A stretch of DNA of 64,000 bases from contig JACPKM010000001.1 in the NCBI GenBank assembly GCA_016187025.1, positions 248,001 to 312,000 on the forward strand. Direction: 5' to 3'. Position numbers and translations under genes: made by a program. Position 1 is the first letter of the stretch, and every line of letters starts with the position of its first letter. The stretch comes from Candidatus Daviesbacteria bacterium. Its GTDB lineage: Bacteria > Patescibacteria > Microgenomatia > Daviesbacterales > UBA10151. The notes beneath the pieces are model-generated. The model did not search any database. It had not been told where the DNA came from and saw only the letters and a program-made list of their open reading frames with translations. Below, piece by piece: positions 37,297-44,758 of this stretch.

Positions 37297-38991
37297 ATGA
37301 AAAGTTTTGTACCAAAATTCAGTTTAAATAAAAATAATAATCAACCCCTAAAACTTATTCCCCTCGGGGGTGTTGGTGATGTGACAAAAAATATGTATAT
37401 TTATGAATATGGTGACGATATTATAATCGTTGATTGCGGAGTAGGTTTTCCGGATGAAGCCATGCCAGGAGTTGATTTGGTAATTCCTGATATATCGTAT
37501 TTAAGAGATAAAAAAAATAAGATAAAAGCAATCTTGATTACTCATGGTCATGATGATCATATAGGTGGACTGCCCTACCTTTGGCCAGAACTTCAGGTTC
37601 CAATATATACTCAAAAATTAACTTGTGGGTTTATTCGAACAAAATTTACCGAGTTTGGTTTACCAAAAAATTCAATTCATGAGGTAAAAATTTCTGATAA
37701 GCTAACCTTAGGAGCATTTAATATTTCTTTTTATCAAGTGTCTCATTCAGTACCAGACTCCATGGGAATTGTAATTGAAACCCCAGTTGGCAGAATCATA
37801 CACCAGGCTGATTTTAAAATTGATTGGACACCTGTTTCTGGCCAGGTTACAGATGTAGGAAGGGTAGCCAATTTAGGGACAGCAGGAGTAAAGCTGCTTT
37901 TACTAGATTGTTTAAGAGTAGAAAAGCCCGGTTTTAATCCTTCAGAAAAATCAATTGAATCATCATTTGAAAAAGCAGCATTGGAAACTTCTGGAAAAGT
38001 TTTAATTACTATGACCTCATCTAATGTTTCTAGAATGCAACAAGCGATAAATGTTGCAGCCAGGTTGGGAAGAAAGGTAGCTTTAGTAGGAAGGTCTTTT
38101 GAAAATAATTTTCAGGTTGCAAGAGATTTAGGATATCTACATGTACCACCTGGAGTCATAATAGCCTCAGATGCTATGTCTACATTTCCAGCAAATAAGC
38201 TACTAATTCTTATAGCCGGATCTCAGGGTCAAGCTGGTTCTTCATTATCAAGAGTTGCAAATGGTGAGCATAAATTAGTAAGAATTGGGGAGGGTGATAG
38301 TGTGGTTTTTTCAGCTGATCCTATACCTTCAACTGAAACAGAGTATAATGCCTTAATAGATTCATTAACCAGAATTGGCGTCAATGTTTATTATTCAGCA
38401 GTAACTTCTAATTTGCATGTGTCTGGTCATGCAGCAGCGGATGAATTAAAATTAATGATAAATTTGGCAAAACCTCAATACTTAATGGGTATTGGTGGAA
38501 CTTTCAGGCATAACAAACTTTTTGCTAAAATGGCTCAGGATATGGGGTATAAACAAAATCAGGTTTTGGATGTAGAAGATGGAGACATTATTAATATTTT
38601 ACAAAATGATATAAAAGTTGAAGGTAAAATTGAGGTGCAAAATATTTACGTAGATGGTTTAGGAGTAGGAGATATTGGAAGTATTGTTTTAAGGGATAGA
38701 AGACTCATGAGCGAGGAGGGGATTATAGTTACGGTAATCTCTCTTGATCCTCAAACTGGAAAGATGGAAGGAGAACCAGAGATAATCTCTCGTGGTTTTG
38801 TTTTTGAGGCTTTGGCTACAGACTTATTAGACGAGGCAAAGCAAGTTGTCAAAGATAGTTTCCGTCAACACAGCAAGGGCAAGCTTGATTGGAGGTTTTT
38901 AAGAAAAATGATAGAAGATGATTTAGAGAAGTTTTTATACAAGCATACAGAAAGGAGACCGATTATTTTACCTGTTATTGTGGAGATATAG
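37297..38991 (+). CDS. rnj: Ribonuclease J
   Basis: 564 residues. Metallo-beta-lactamase core with 'LGGVGDVTKNMY', the zinc motif H83-G-H85-D86-D87-H88 in 'ITHGHDDHIGGL', 'SHSVPDSMGI' and 'HQADFKID', then beta-CASP ('TMTSSNVSRMQQAI') and the C-terminal dimerisation part. RNase J has 5'-3' exo- and endonuclease activity and is the main mRNA decay enzyme where RNase E is absent. In the beta-CASP part the usual 'GSQGE' reads 'GSQGQAGSSLSR'. Grouped with pnp. Confidence 0.92.
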   Translation: MKSFVPKFSLNKNNNQPLKLIPLGGVGDVTKNMYIYEYGDDIIIVDCGVGFPDEAMPGVDLVIPDISYLRDKKNKIKAILITHGHDDHIGGLPYLWPELQVPIYTQKLTCGFIRTKFTEFGLPKNSIHEVKISDKLTLGAFNISFYQVSHSVPDSMGIVIETPVGRIIHQADFKIDWTPVSGQVTDVGRVANLGTAGVKLLLLDCLRVEKPGFNPSEKSIESSFEKAALETSGKVLITMTSSNVSRMQQAINVAARLGRKVALVGRSFENNFQVARDLGYLHVPPGVIIASDAMSTFPANKLLILIAGSQGQAGSSLSRVANGEHKLVRIGEGDSVVFSADPIPSTETEYNALIDSLTRIGVNVYYSAVTSNLHVSGHAAADELKLMINLAKPQYLMGIGGTFRHNKLFAKMAQDMGYKQNQVLDVEDGDIINILQNDIKVEGKIEVQNIYVDGLGVGDIGSIVLRDRRLMSEEGIIVTVISLDPQTGKMEGEPEIISRGFVFEALATDLLDEAKQVVKDSFRQHSKGKLDWRFLRKMIEDDLEKFLYKHTERRPIILPVIVEI

Positions 38992-39011
38992 ACAATAACC
39001 CATAGTAAATG

Positions 39012-39020
39012 TGATATAAT
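39012..39020 (+). promoter_or_regulatory. Extended -10 box of ftsK
   Basis: TGA-TATAAT, 12 nt before ATG 39033. Confidence 0.45.
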
Positions 39021-39032
39021 ATAGCAAGCTTT

Positions 39033-41162
39033 ATGTCCCGCCGCCGTTCTCTCTACCATGTGCCTAAATTAAGGCTTAAGCAAAAAACTATAATTGGCAT
39101 TGCCACAATTATTGCTCTAATATCGGCTATTTTATCTGCAGTTGCTTTGGCTACAAACTCATCATATTTACAGTTTTGGCAAGAGTTTCTAATTGAAGTT
39201 TTCGGTTGGACCGCCTTTGTCTCACCCATCCTTTTTATTTTAGTTGGGTTGGTTTTACAAAGAGTTAAATGGTCTTTTGCTCAGATGAATGTGTTACTAG
39301 GATTGATTTTGATAATTTTAGGATCAACAAGTCTAACTGCTGCTATTTCTCAACAAAAAGCCGGGATCATTGGGTTAAACATATGGGAGCAACTATCAAC
39401 CTTTTTGACTACAATTGGAGCCGGAGCTTTGCTTTTGGGATTATTACTGGTTGGGGTTGTAGTGATGCTTAATGCTTCACTTAGCCAAATCTTTGGAATA
39501 TTTGGAAATATATTTTCACTTCTTAAAAATACTGTTTTTAAGGCACTGTTTTCTTTGTTCAACCGTCCGAAAACTTTTGAAGCCAAAAATATCCCTATAA
39601 GGGTTTCTGGAGTAGATGAAAAAAATAGAAGAGCTCAAGTTGGAAGAGAGCAACAACCAGCAAAAGATATGGTGATTGCTGATACTTTAGTACAAAACGT
39701 TGCCGGTCAATCAAAGATCTGGAAATATCCTAATTTAGGTCTTTTATCTGATAAAGTCGGATCAGCGGCAGACAGAGGAGATGTTAAGAAAAATGCTGCT
39801 ACTATCGAAAGAACTTTGGATTCATTTGGAATCCAAGCTAGAGTCGCTGAAGTCAACGGTGGTCCGGCTGTTACTCAATATGCATTAGAGATTTCTGCTG
39901 GAACTAAAATATCAAAAATTGCCAACCTGCAGCATGATATAGCACTGGCTTTGGCAACTCCAACAGGAACTGTCCGTATTGAGGCACCAATTCCGGGAAA
40001 GTCTTTAGTTGGAATTGAGGTGCCAAACCGGTCACTGGAAGTTGTCGGACTGAAAAATGTTTTAGCATCAGATGAAATAAGTAAACATAAATCAAAATTG
40101 GCAGTTGCTTTAGGAAGGGATACTGCTTCTAAGCCGGTTGTGGTTGATATTGATCGGATGCCGCATTGTTTAGTTGCAGGAACAACCGGTTCTGGTAAAT
40201 CAATACTTCTAAATGCTTTTATTTCTACCCTTTTGTTCAGGAACTCACCGGATGAGTTAAAGTTAATCTTGATAGATCCAAAAAGAGTGGAATTAACAAA
40301 CTTCAATGGGATTCCTCATTTGCTAACACCGGTTATAACAGAGCCTGAGAAGATTCTTTCTTCTTTAAAATGGGCGATGGCAGAGATGGATAGAAGGTAT
40401 AAACTGTTCCAATCTGTGGGAGTGAGAAATATCCAGGGTTATAACGAAATGTCAGGGTTTCAAGCCTTGCCCTATATTGTAATTATTGTTGACGAGCTTG
40501 CTGATTTGATGATGTTTGCACCAGTTGAGGTTGAGGATTCAATTACTCGTATTGCCCAACTTGCCAGGGCAACAGGTATTCATTTGGTGGTAGCCACTCA
40601 AAGACCATCAGTTGATGTAATTACAGGTTTAATCAAAGCAAATATTCCATGCAGGGTAGCATTTAATGTTTCCTCAATGATTGATTCAAGAGTTATTTTA
40701 GATGGACCAGGAGCAGAAAAACTACTTGGACGAGGAGATATGTTGTTTTTACCTCCTGATGCCAGCAAACCAATGCGTGTTCAAGGTGTATATGTTCAAG
40801 ATGCAGAAATTAATAACCTGATCAAATACTTAAAGGAGTTAGGGGTTGCTCCGCAATATACAGCAGAGGTAACTGAGATGCCAATTGGCAGAATGAATGG
40901 TAGGGGTGGATCAAGTGTATCTGCTGATGGGAGAGATGATCTATTTGAAGAAGCAGTTAGAACTGTGTGTCAGTACGACAGAGCTTCAGCATCACTTTTA
41001 CAAAGAAGACTTAAAGTGGGATATGCCAGAGCTGCAAGGATTTTGGACGAGTTAGAAGAAGCCGGGATTGTAGGAACAGGAGAGGGTTCAAAACCCCGGG
41101 ATGTTTTGGTCAAAAACGCTGATGAATATCTTGCCCAAAGTGCAGGAGCTTCTGAAGGCTAA
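39033..41162 (+). CDS. ftsK: FtsK/SpoIIIE DNA translocase
   Basis: 709 residues. Four membrane helices (about 15-160), a short linker, the alpha subdomain ('VNGGPAVTQYALEISAG'), the RecA-like motor with Walker A 'VAGTTGSGKSILLNAFI' and Walker B 'YIVIIVDELADLMM', and a C-terminal winged-helix gamma domain ('CQYDRASASLLQRRLKVGYARAARILDELE' anchors). It pumps chromosomal DNA through the closing septum and directs dimer resolution. The linker is very short compared with E. coli FtsK, as in SpoIIIE. Confidence 0.95.
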   Translation: MSRRRSLYHVPKLRLKQKTIIGIATIIALISAILSAVALATNSSYLQFWQEFLIEVFGWTAFVSPILFILVGLVLQRVKWSFAQMNVLLGLILIILGSTSLTAAISQQKAGIIGLNIWEQLSTFLTTIGAGALLLGLLLVGVVVMLNASLSQIFGIFGNIFSLLKNTVFKALFSLFNRPKTFEAKNIPIRVSGVDEKNRRAQVGREQQPAKDMVIADTLVQNVAGQSKIWKYPNLGLLSDKVGSAADRGDVKKNAATIERTLDSFGIQARVAEVNGGPAVTQYALEISAGTKISKIANLQHDIALALATPTGTVRIEAPIPGKSLVGIEVPNRSLEVVGLKNVLASDEISKHKSKLAVALGRDTASKPVVVDIDRMPHCLVAGTTGSGKSILLNAFISTLLFRNSPDELKLILIDPKRVELTNFNGIPHLLTPVITEPEKILSSLKWAMAEMDRRYKLFQSVGVRNIQGYNEMSGFQALPYIVIIVDELADLMMFAPVEVEDSITRIAQLARATGIHLVVATQRPSVDVITGLIKANIPCRVAFNVSSMIDSRVILDGPGAEKLLGRGDMLFLPPDASKPMRVQGVYVQDAEINNLIKYLKELGVAPQYTAEVTEMPIGRMNGRGGSSVSADGRDDLFEEAVRTVCQYDRASASLLQRRLKVGYARAARILDELEEAGIVGTGEGSKPRDVLVKNADEYLAQSAGASEG

Positions 41163-41168
41163 ATAGCA

Positions 41169-41897
41169 TTAATTATTCTGAGTACAAACTTCTAAATCTA
41201 TTAAAAGAGGGTAATGATCTGAGGCATCTGTTTCCACAATCTGGAAATTTTCTGCTTTTAAATCAGGTGTTGTAAAGATATAATCTATTCTATATTTGGT
41301 TTTATTTGGATCACGGTAGTTGATCCAGCTTAGTTCTTTCATTTCAGGGTCAGTGTTTATTAACTTTTCACTCAACTTTCTAACTACATCAGATTCTGGT
41401 ACTGAGTTAAAATCTCCCATTAAAACTGTATTTTTTTTATCAATTACTTTCAGCAAAGTATTTAGCTGAATTTCTCTAATTGCAACTGGTTTGCACTCTA
41501 GAGAAAACGCCAGATGAGTAGAGATAAAAGTAATTTCCCCCCCATTAATATTTATTTTTGCGATACATGCTCCTCTGGGCTCAGTCATTGCCGCTTCTTC
41601 TTTTTTGTAGTCTTCAAGAGTACTTAGCAAAATACATTCATTTTCTGTAATTGAGAATTTAGACAAGACGGCATTGCCTAAATCATATGGTGGGGTATGA
41701 CGGTCTGTGGTGTAAGCTTTGCAATAAACAAAATCATATCCTAGTTTTTCAGCAATGATTTCTGCAATGTTTGTACCATCTTGTACTTTAATCTCCTGTA
41801 GACCTATGATATCAGCACTCTCTTTTTCTAAAACTTCAATAATTTTATCTAGGTGTTGTCCTTTCCAAATATTCCACGATAACACTTTGAGTTTCAT
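41169..41897 (-). CDS. Endonuclease/exonuclease/phosphatase (EEP) family protein
   Basis: 242 residues. The DNase I-like fold motifs are complete: 'LSWNIWKGQ' (N), 'IIGLQEIKVQDG' (E), 'FISTHLAF' (H), 'VLMGDFNSVP' (D, N) and 'TDASDHYPLLIDL' (D, H). These bind a metal and cleave phosphodiesters. Substrates across the family range from DNA to phospholipids and nucleotides, so the role is open. No signal peptide; cytoplasmic. Single gene with a -10 box 8 nt from its ATG. Confidence 0.8.
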   Translation of the reverse strand: MKLKVLSWNIWKGQHLDKIIEVLEKESADIIGLQEIKVQDGTNIAEIIAEKLGYDFVYCKAYTTDRHTPPYDLGNAVLSKFSITENECILLSTLEDYKKEEAAMTEPRGACIAKININGGEITFISTHLAFSLECKPVAIREIQLNTLLKVIDKKNTVLMGDFNSVPESDVVRKLSEKLINTDPEMKELSWINYRDPNKTKYRIDYIFTTPDLKAENFQIVETDASDHYPLLIDLEVCTQNN

Positions 41898-41905
41898 GTC
41901 GCTCT

Positions 41906-41911
41906 ATTATA
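41906..41911 (-). promoter_or_regulatory. -10 box of the EEP gene
   Basis: Minus strand TATAAT, 8 nt before the ATG at 41897. Confidence 0.45.
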
Positions 41912-41921
41912 TTAAATCTGC

Positions 41922-41927
41922 TAATAT
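41922..41927 (+). promoter_or_regulatory. -10 box of the GNAT gene
   Basis: TAATAT, 6 nt before ATG 41934; divergent from the EEP promoter 11 nt away, so the two promoters overlap. Confidence 0.35.
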
Positions 41928-41933
41928 TTGCAC

Positions 41934-42449
41934 ATGCAGTTTAAAAAAGGGATTTCTGAGAAACAGATTAATCAATTAATTTACTATACAAATAATGATT
42001 TGGATATCGGCAAGTTCACTAGTGACTTGAAACGGTTTAAAAATAGACAGATGTTTGATAAATGGCAGAAGAAAAAAAGAACTATCTTTACCATAACTGA
42101 TGAAAAATCAAACTTGTTGGGGATTTTTTGGATTGGGGAAGAAGATTTGGCCGGTGAAAAGATTCCAAATCAAGATCTGCTCTTTTCTTTTAAAAGGGAA
42201 GATTATGGAATAACTTTTGCAGTTAGAATTTATGGGCAGGCAAGAGGAAAAGGTTTGGCAAAAGAATTTATTGAAAGATCTTTCAAAGAATTTAATGCCA
42301 AAAAGAAAATTTGGCTTGACACAAAAGTAGAGAACGAAAGAGCAATAAGTTTATACAAAAAATTAGGATTTAAAACTGCTACTAGGGCAGATAAAGAAGG
42401 TTGGATTATTATGATCCAAGAAGAAAGCCATGAAGCTCACACCAATTAA
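41934..42449 (+). CDS. GNAT-family N-acetyltransferase
   Basis: 171 residues. The acetyl-CoA pyrophosphate loop is 'RIYGQARGKGLAKEFIERSF' (Q/RxxGxG/A pattern), followed by 'IWLDTKVENERAISLYKKLGFKT', the usual strand 5-helix 4 of GNAT enzymes. It transfers an acyl group to an amine; the substrate is unknown. The CofE-like gene begins 20 nt before its stop, so the two are translated together. Confidence 0.8.
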   Translation: MQFKKGISEKQINQLIYYTNNDLDIGKFTSDLKRFKNRQMFDKWQKKKRTIFTITDEKSNLLGIFWIGEEDLAGEKIPNQDLLFSFKREDYGITFAVRIYGQARGKGLAKEFIERSFKEFNAKKKIWLDTKVENERAISLYKKLGFKTATRADKEGWIIMIQEESHEAHTN

Positions 42450-43173
42450 AACTCACAAAATTACAAAAGAAGATAAAGATATTTTAAAAATTCTTGATAA
42501 ATATATTGTTTCTATGAAAGAAAATTCTGTACTTGCAATTACCTCTAAAATTGTTGCGGTTTGTGAAGGAAGAGTAGTTGAAATATCTAAAACAAATAGA
42601 GATGAGTTAGTTGAGAAAGAAGCTGAGATTTATTTGTCACCCCGGGAAAACAAATATGGTTTTCATATAACTGTAAAACACAATATGTTGATTGCCTCTG
42701 CTGGGATAGATGAATCAAACGGTAATGGTTATTATGTGCTGTGGCCAAAAGATCCTCAGCAGGCAGCAAATCAAATTAGACAATACCTTAAGGCCCGGTT
42801 TAGCTTAACCAATGTCGGAGTAATAATCACTGACAGCAAAACAACTCCTTTAAGATGGGGTGTAACAGGGATTGCTTTGTCACATAGTGGTTTTGTAGCT
42901 TTAAACACATACGTTGGAAAACCGGATCTCTTTGGAAGGCCTTTACATGTTACTAAGGCAAATGCTATGGATGGGTTAGCAGCCAGTGCAGTTTTAGTTA
43001 TGGGTGAAGGAGCAGAACAAACACCGATGGCAATTATAGAAGATGTTCCATTTGTTGAGTTTCAAGATAGAAATCCAACTCAGCAGGAATTAGACATGCT
43101 CAAAATCGAAATTGATGATGATATCTATGCTCCATTTTTAAAAAATGCTTCTTGGAGGAGGGGTAAGGGTTAA
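42430..43173 (+). CDS. CofE-like (F420-0:gamma-glutamyl ligase family) protein
   Basis: 247 residues. Matches the N-terminal fold of coenzyme F420-0:L-glutamate ligase: 'LAITSKIVAVCEGRVV', 'ITVKHNMLIASAGIDESNGNGYYVLWP', 'VGVIITDSKTTPLRWGVTGIALSHSGF' and 'MDGLAASAVLVMGEGAEQTPMAII' anchors. CofE adds glutamates by gamma linkage using GTP. No other F420 gene is visible and F420 is not expected here, so the substrate is probably different. Overlaps the GNAT gene upstream and, by 4 nt, the convergent gene downstream. Confidence 0.75.
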   Translation: MKLTPIKTHKITKEDKDILKILDKYIVSMKENSVLAITSKIVAVCEGRVVEISKTNRDELVEKEAEIYLSPRENKYGFHITVKHNMLIASAGIDESNGNGYYVLWPKDPQQAANQIRQYLKARFSLTNVGVIITDSKTTPLRWGVTGIALSHSGFVALNTYVGKPDLFGRPLHVTKANAMDGLAASAVLVMGEGAEQTPMAIIEDVPFVEFQDRNPTQQELDMLKIEIDDDIYAPFLKNASWRRGKG

Positions 43174-43658
43174 TCTTTTTGGCTTGGTATAACAGCTTCA
43201 ATATTAGAAATCTGATCTAAGACCTTATCAACAGGAGCCAGAGCCTCTTTCAGTCTTTTTTCTTCCTCTGCCTTTTTAATTCTAAAGAGCTGGTCATCAG
43301 CGGTTTTTTTAAACCTGTTAAATTGAGCAACTTCTAAATGAAGGTAAGCCAGAATTAATTTTTCACATCTGTTTTCAATCATATTTTTAATATTTGTAAA
43401 TAGCATAATGTAGGAATCCTTTCCTGAATCCGGATGTTTACTATGGCTTATTTCAACCTGATAATCTTTTAAATTTATCCGGTAGTGAAATTGCAGAGAA
43501 CTTGGGTCAAACCTGGATAAATCTGTATGAGATACGGTGATCAAATCCTTGTCTATTAATTTTATAAGTTGTAAGATATACTTTTCTGCTTGCCCGGAGT
43601 CTCCGTTAGGAGGCAAGCCTACTGGACTGTTAATATCTACATCATCAGAATTAGGCAT
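43170..43658 (-). CDS. Hypothetical protein with C-terminal coiled coil
   Basis: 162 residues, soluble. A flexible Asp/Pro/Gly-rich head (1-25), an alpha/beta core ('KYILQLIKLIDKDLITVS', 'FHYRINLKDYQVEISHSK') and a charged helical stretch ('AEEEKRLKEALAPVDKVLDQI') likely forming a coiled coil. No family recognised. A TAATAT box is 8 nt before the ATG. Confidence 0.5.
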   Translation of the reverse strand: MPNSDDVDINSPVGLPPNGDSGQAEKYILQLIKLIDKDLITVSHTDLSRFDPSSLQFHYRINLKDYQVEISHSKHPDSGKDSYIMLFTNIKNMIENRCEKLILAYLHLEVAQFNRFKKTADDQLFRIKKAEEEKRLKEALAPVDKVLDQISNIEAVIPSQKD

Positions 43659-43666
43659 TGGTCCCT

Positions 43667-43672
43667 ATATTA
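43667..43672 (-). promoter_or_regulatory. -10 box of the hypothetical gene at 43658
   Basis: Minus strand TAATAT, 8 nt before the ATG. Confidence 0.35.
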
Positions 43673-43757
43673 AAAGTTTTACTTCAAAGTGTCAATTGGA
43701 TCAAATAGTAAAGTAGTATAAACAAATAACTTAATCTAAACTGCTAACCATATGCGC

Positions 43758-43763
43758 TATACT
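43758..43763 (+). promoter_or_regulatory. -10 box of the RodZ-like gene
   Basis: TATACT, 7 nt before ATG 43771. Confidence 0.45.
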
Positions 43764-43770
43764 ATACAGC

Positions 43771-44409
43771 ATGAGAACAGTAGGACAGATTTTAAAAGAC
43801 GAAAGAGAAAGGAAACTGCTTAAGCTGGAAGAAGTAGAAAAAGCAACCAAGATTAGAAAAGAATTACTTGAGGCATTAGAAAAAGATGAGTACCATAGAC
43901 TACCTCCGCCCACCTTTGTCCAGGGATTTATCAAAAACTACGGAAGATTTTTAAGCCTTGATACAGAAAAATTACTGGCAATTTATAGAAGGGAGTTTTC
44001 GGATCGGAAAAACCCGCCAAAAATAATGGAAGCTTGGACTAATCCTATTGACAAGAAAAGATTTAAAATTACCCCCTCTAAAGCTTTAGGTGCAGTAGTT
44101 TTTTCCCTGATAGTCACCTTTTTGATTTATCTTTGGATTGAATACCGGTTTTTGGTAGGTGCTCCTTTTTTGGAAGTGATATCTCCTTCTAACCAGTTTA
44201 CTACCAGTAATGCTGTGGTTGTAGTAAAGGGTAAAACTGACCCAGAAGCAAAAGTTATGATAAACAATCAAGAGATTCAAGTTGATATCTCGGGAAATTT
44301 TTCCCAAGAGGTCAAATTAAATGGCAGTGCCAATCAGCTAGTTATAACCTCAACTGGTAAGTCAGGGAAATCAAGCAGAGTTGAGAAAATGGTATTTCTA
44401 AAACCGTAG
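43771..44409 (+). CDS. RodZ-like HTH membrane protein
   Basis: 212 residues. N-terminal HTH_25 domain ('VGQILKDERERKLLKLEEVEKATKIRKELLEALEKD' anchors, 'FVQGFIKNYGRFLSLD') as in RodZ, a juxtamembrane basic region, one membrane helix (about 107-127) and an external immunoglobulin-like domain ('VISPSNQFTTSNAVVVVKGK', 'VTSTGKSG'). RodZ links MreB to the wall-elongation machinery. No mreB is in the window, so shape control is inferred from the family. Confidence 0.8.
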   Translation: MRTVGQILKDERERKLLKLEEVEKATKIRKELLEALEKDEYHRLPPPTFVQGFIKNYGRFLSLDTEKLLAIYRREFSDRKNPPKIMEAWTNPIDKKRFKITPSKALGAVVFSLIVTFLIYLWIEYRFLVGAPFLEVISPSNQFTTSNAVVVVKGKTDPEAKVMINNQEIQVDISGNFSQEVKLNGSANQLVITSTGKSGKSSRVEKMVFLKP

Positions 44410-44427
44410 GAAACCAGTTCAAATTTG

Positions 44428-44436
44428 TGTTATATT
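44428..44436 (+). promoter_or_regulatory. Extended -10 box of the gene at 44445
   Basis: TG-T-TATATT, 8 nt before ATG 44445. Confidence 0.45.
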
Positions 44437-44444
44437 AAATCCTT

Positions 44445-44741
44445 ATGGATTTGTTACAAATTGCCCTGGTTTTTTTAATTGTCCTTTTATCTATTTTCCT
44501 GGCTATTACAGGGTTTCAGGTTTTTTTAATCTTAAGAGATTTAAAAAAAGCTTTAGATAAGCTAAATAGAATTATTGAAACAGGAGAAGAGATTGCTCAA
44601 GACATTGAAAGACCTGTACATGCAGCGTCAACTTTAGTTTCCACAATTTCAGAAGGGGCAAAGGCCTTGATAAAAGGTGAGAAAAAGGAGAGTAAAAGAG
44701 ACTTACCAAAACCCCGCCGCTTCTATAAGCGAACTCTATAA
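44445..44741 (+). CDS. Small membrane protein, DUF948-like layout
   Basis: 98 residues. One N-terminal membrane helix ('ALVFLIVLLSIFLAITGFQVFLIL'), then an amphipathic helix ('RDLKKALDKLNRIIETGEEIAQDI') and a basic tail. Small proteins with this layout (DUF948 type) are common in Gram-positive and CPR genomes but have no known function. Ends 17 nt before alaS. Confidence 0.6.
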   Translation: MDLLQIALVFLIVLLSIFLAITGFQVFLILRDLKKALDKLNRIIETGEEIAQDIERPVHAASTLVSTISEGAKALIKGEKKESKRDLPKPRRFYKRTL

Positions 44742-44746
44742 AGATA

Positions 44747-44752
44747 TATAAT
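44747..44752 (+). promoter_or_regulatory. -10 box of alaS
   Basis: TATAAT, 6 nt before ATG 44759, lying just after the stop of the small membrane gene. Confidence 0.5.
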
Positions 44753-44758
44753 ACCCCC

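Noticed and set aside
39875..40306. Open minus-strand frame of 143 codons opposite ftsK
   Set aside because: It lies wholly inside a well-conserved motor domain, and its translation has no recognisable domain; it reflects codon bias of the true gene.
42430..43173. Evidence of coenzyme F420 metabolism
   Set aside because: Only a CofE-like fold is present; no other F420 biosynthesis gene or F420-dependent enzyme was seen in the window.
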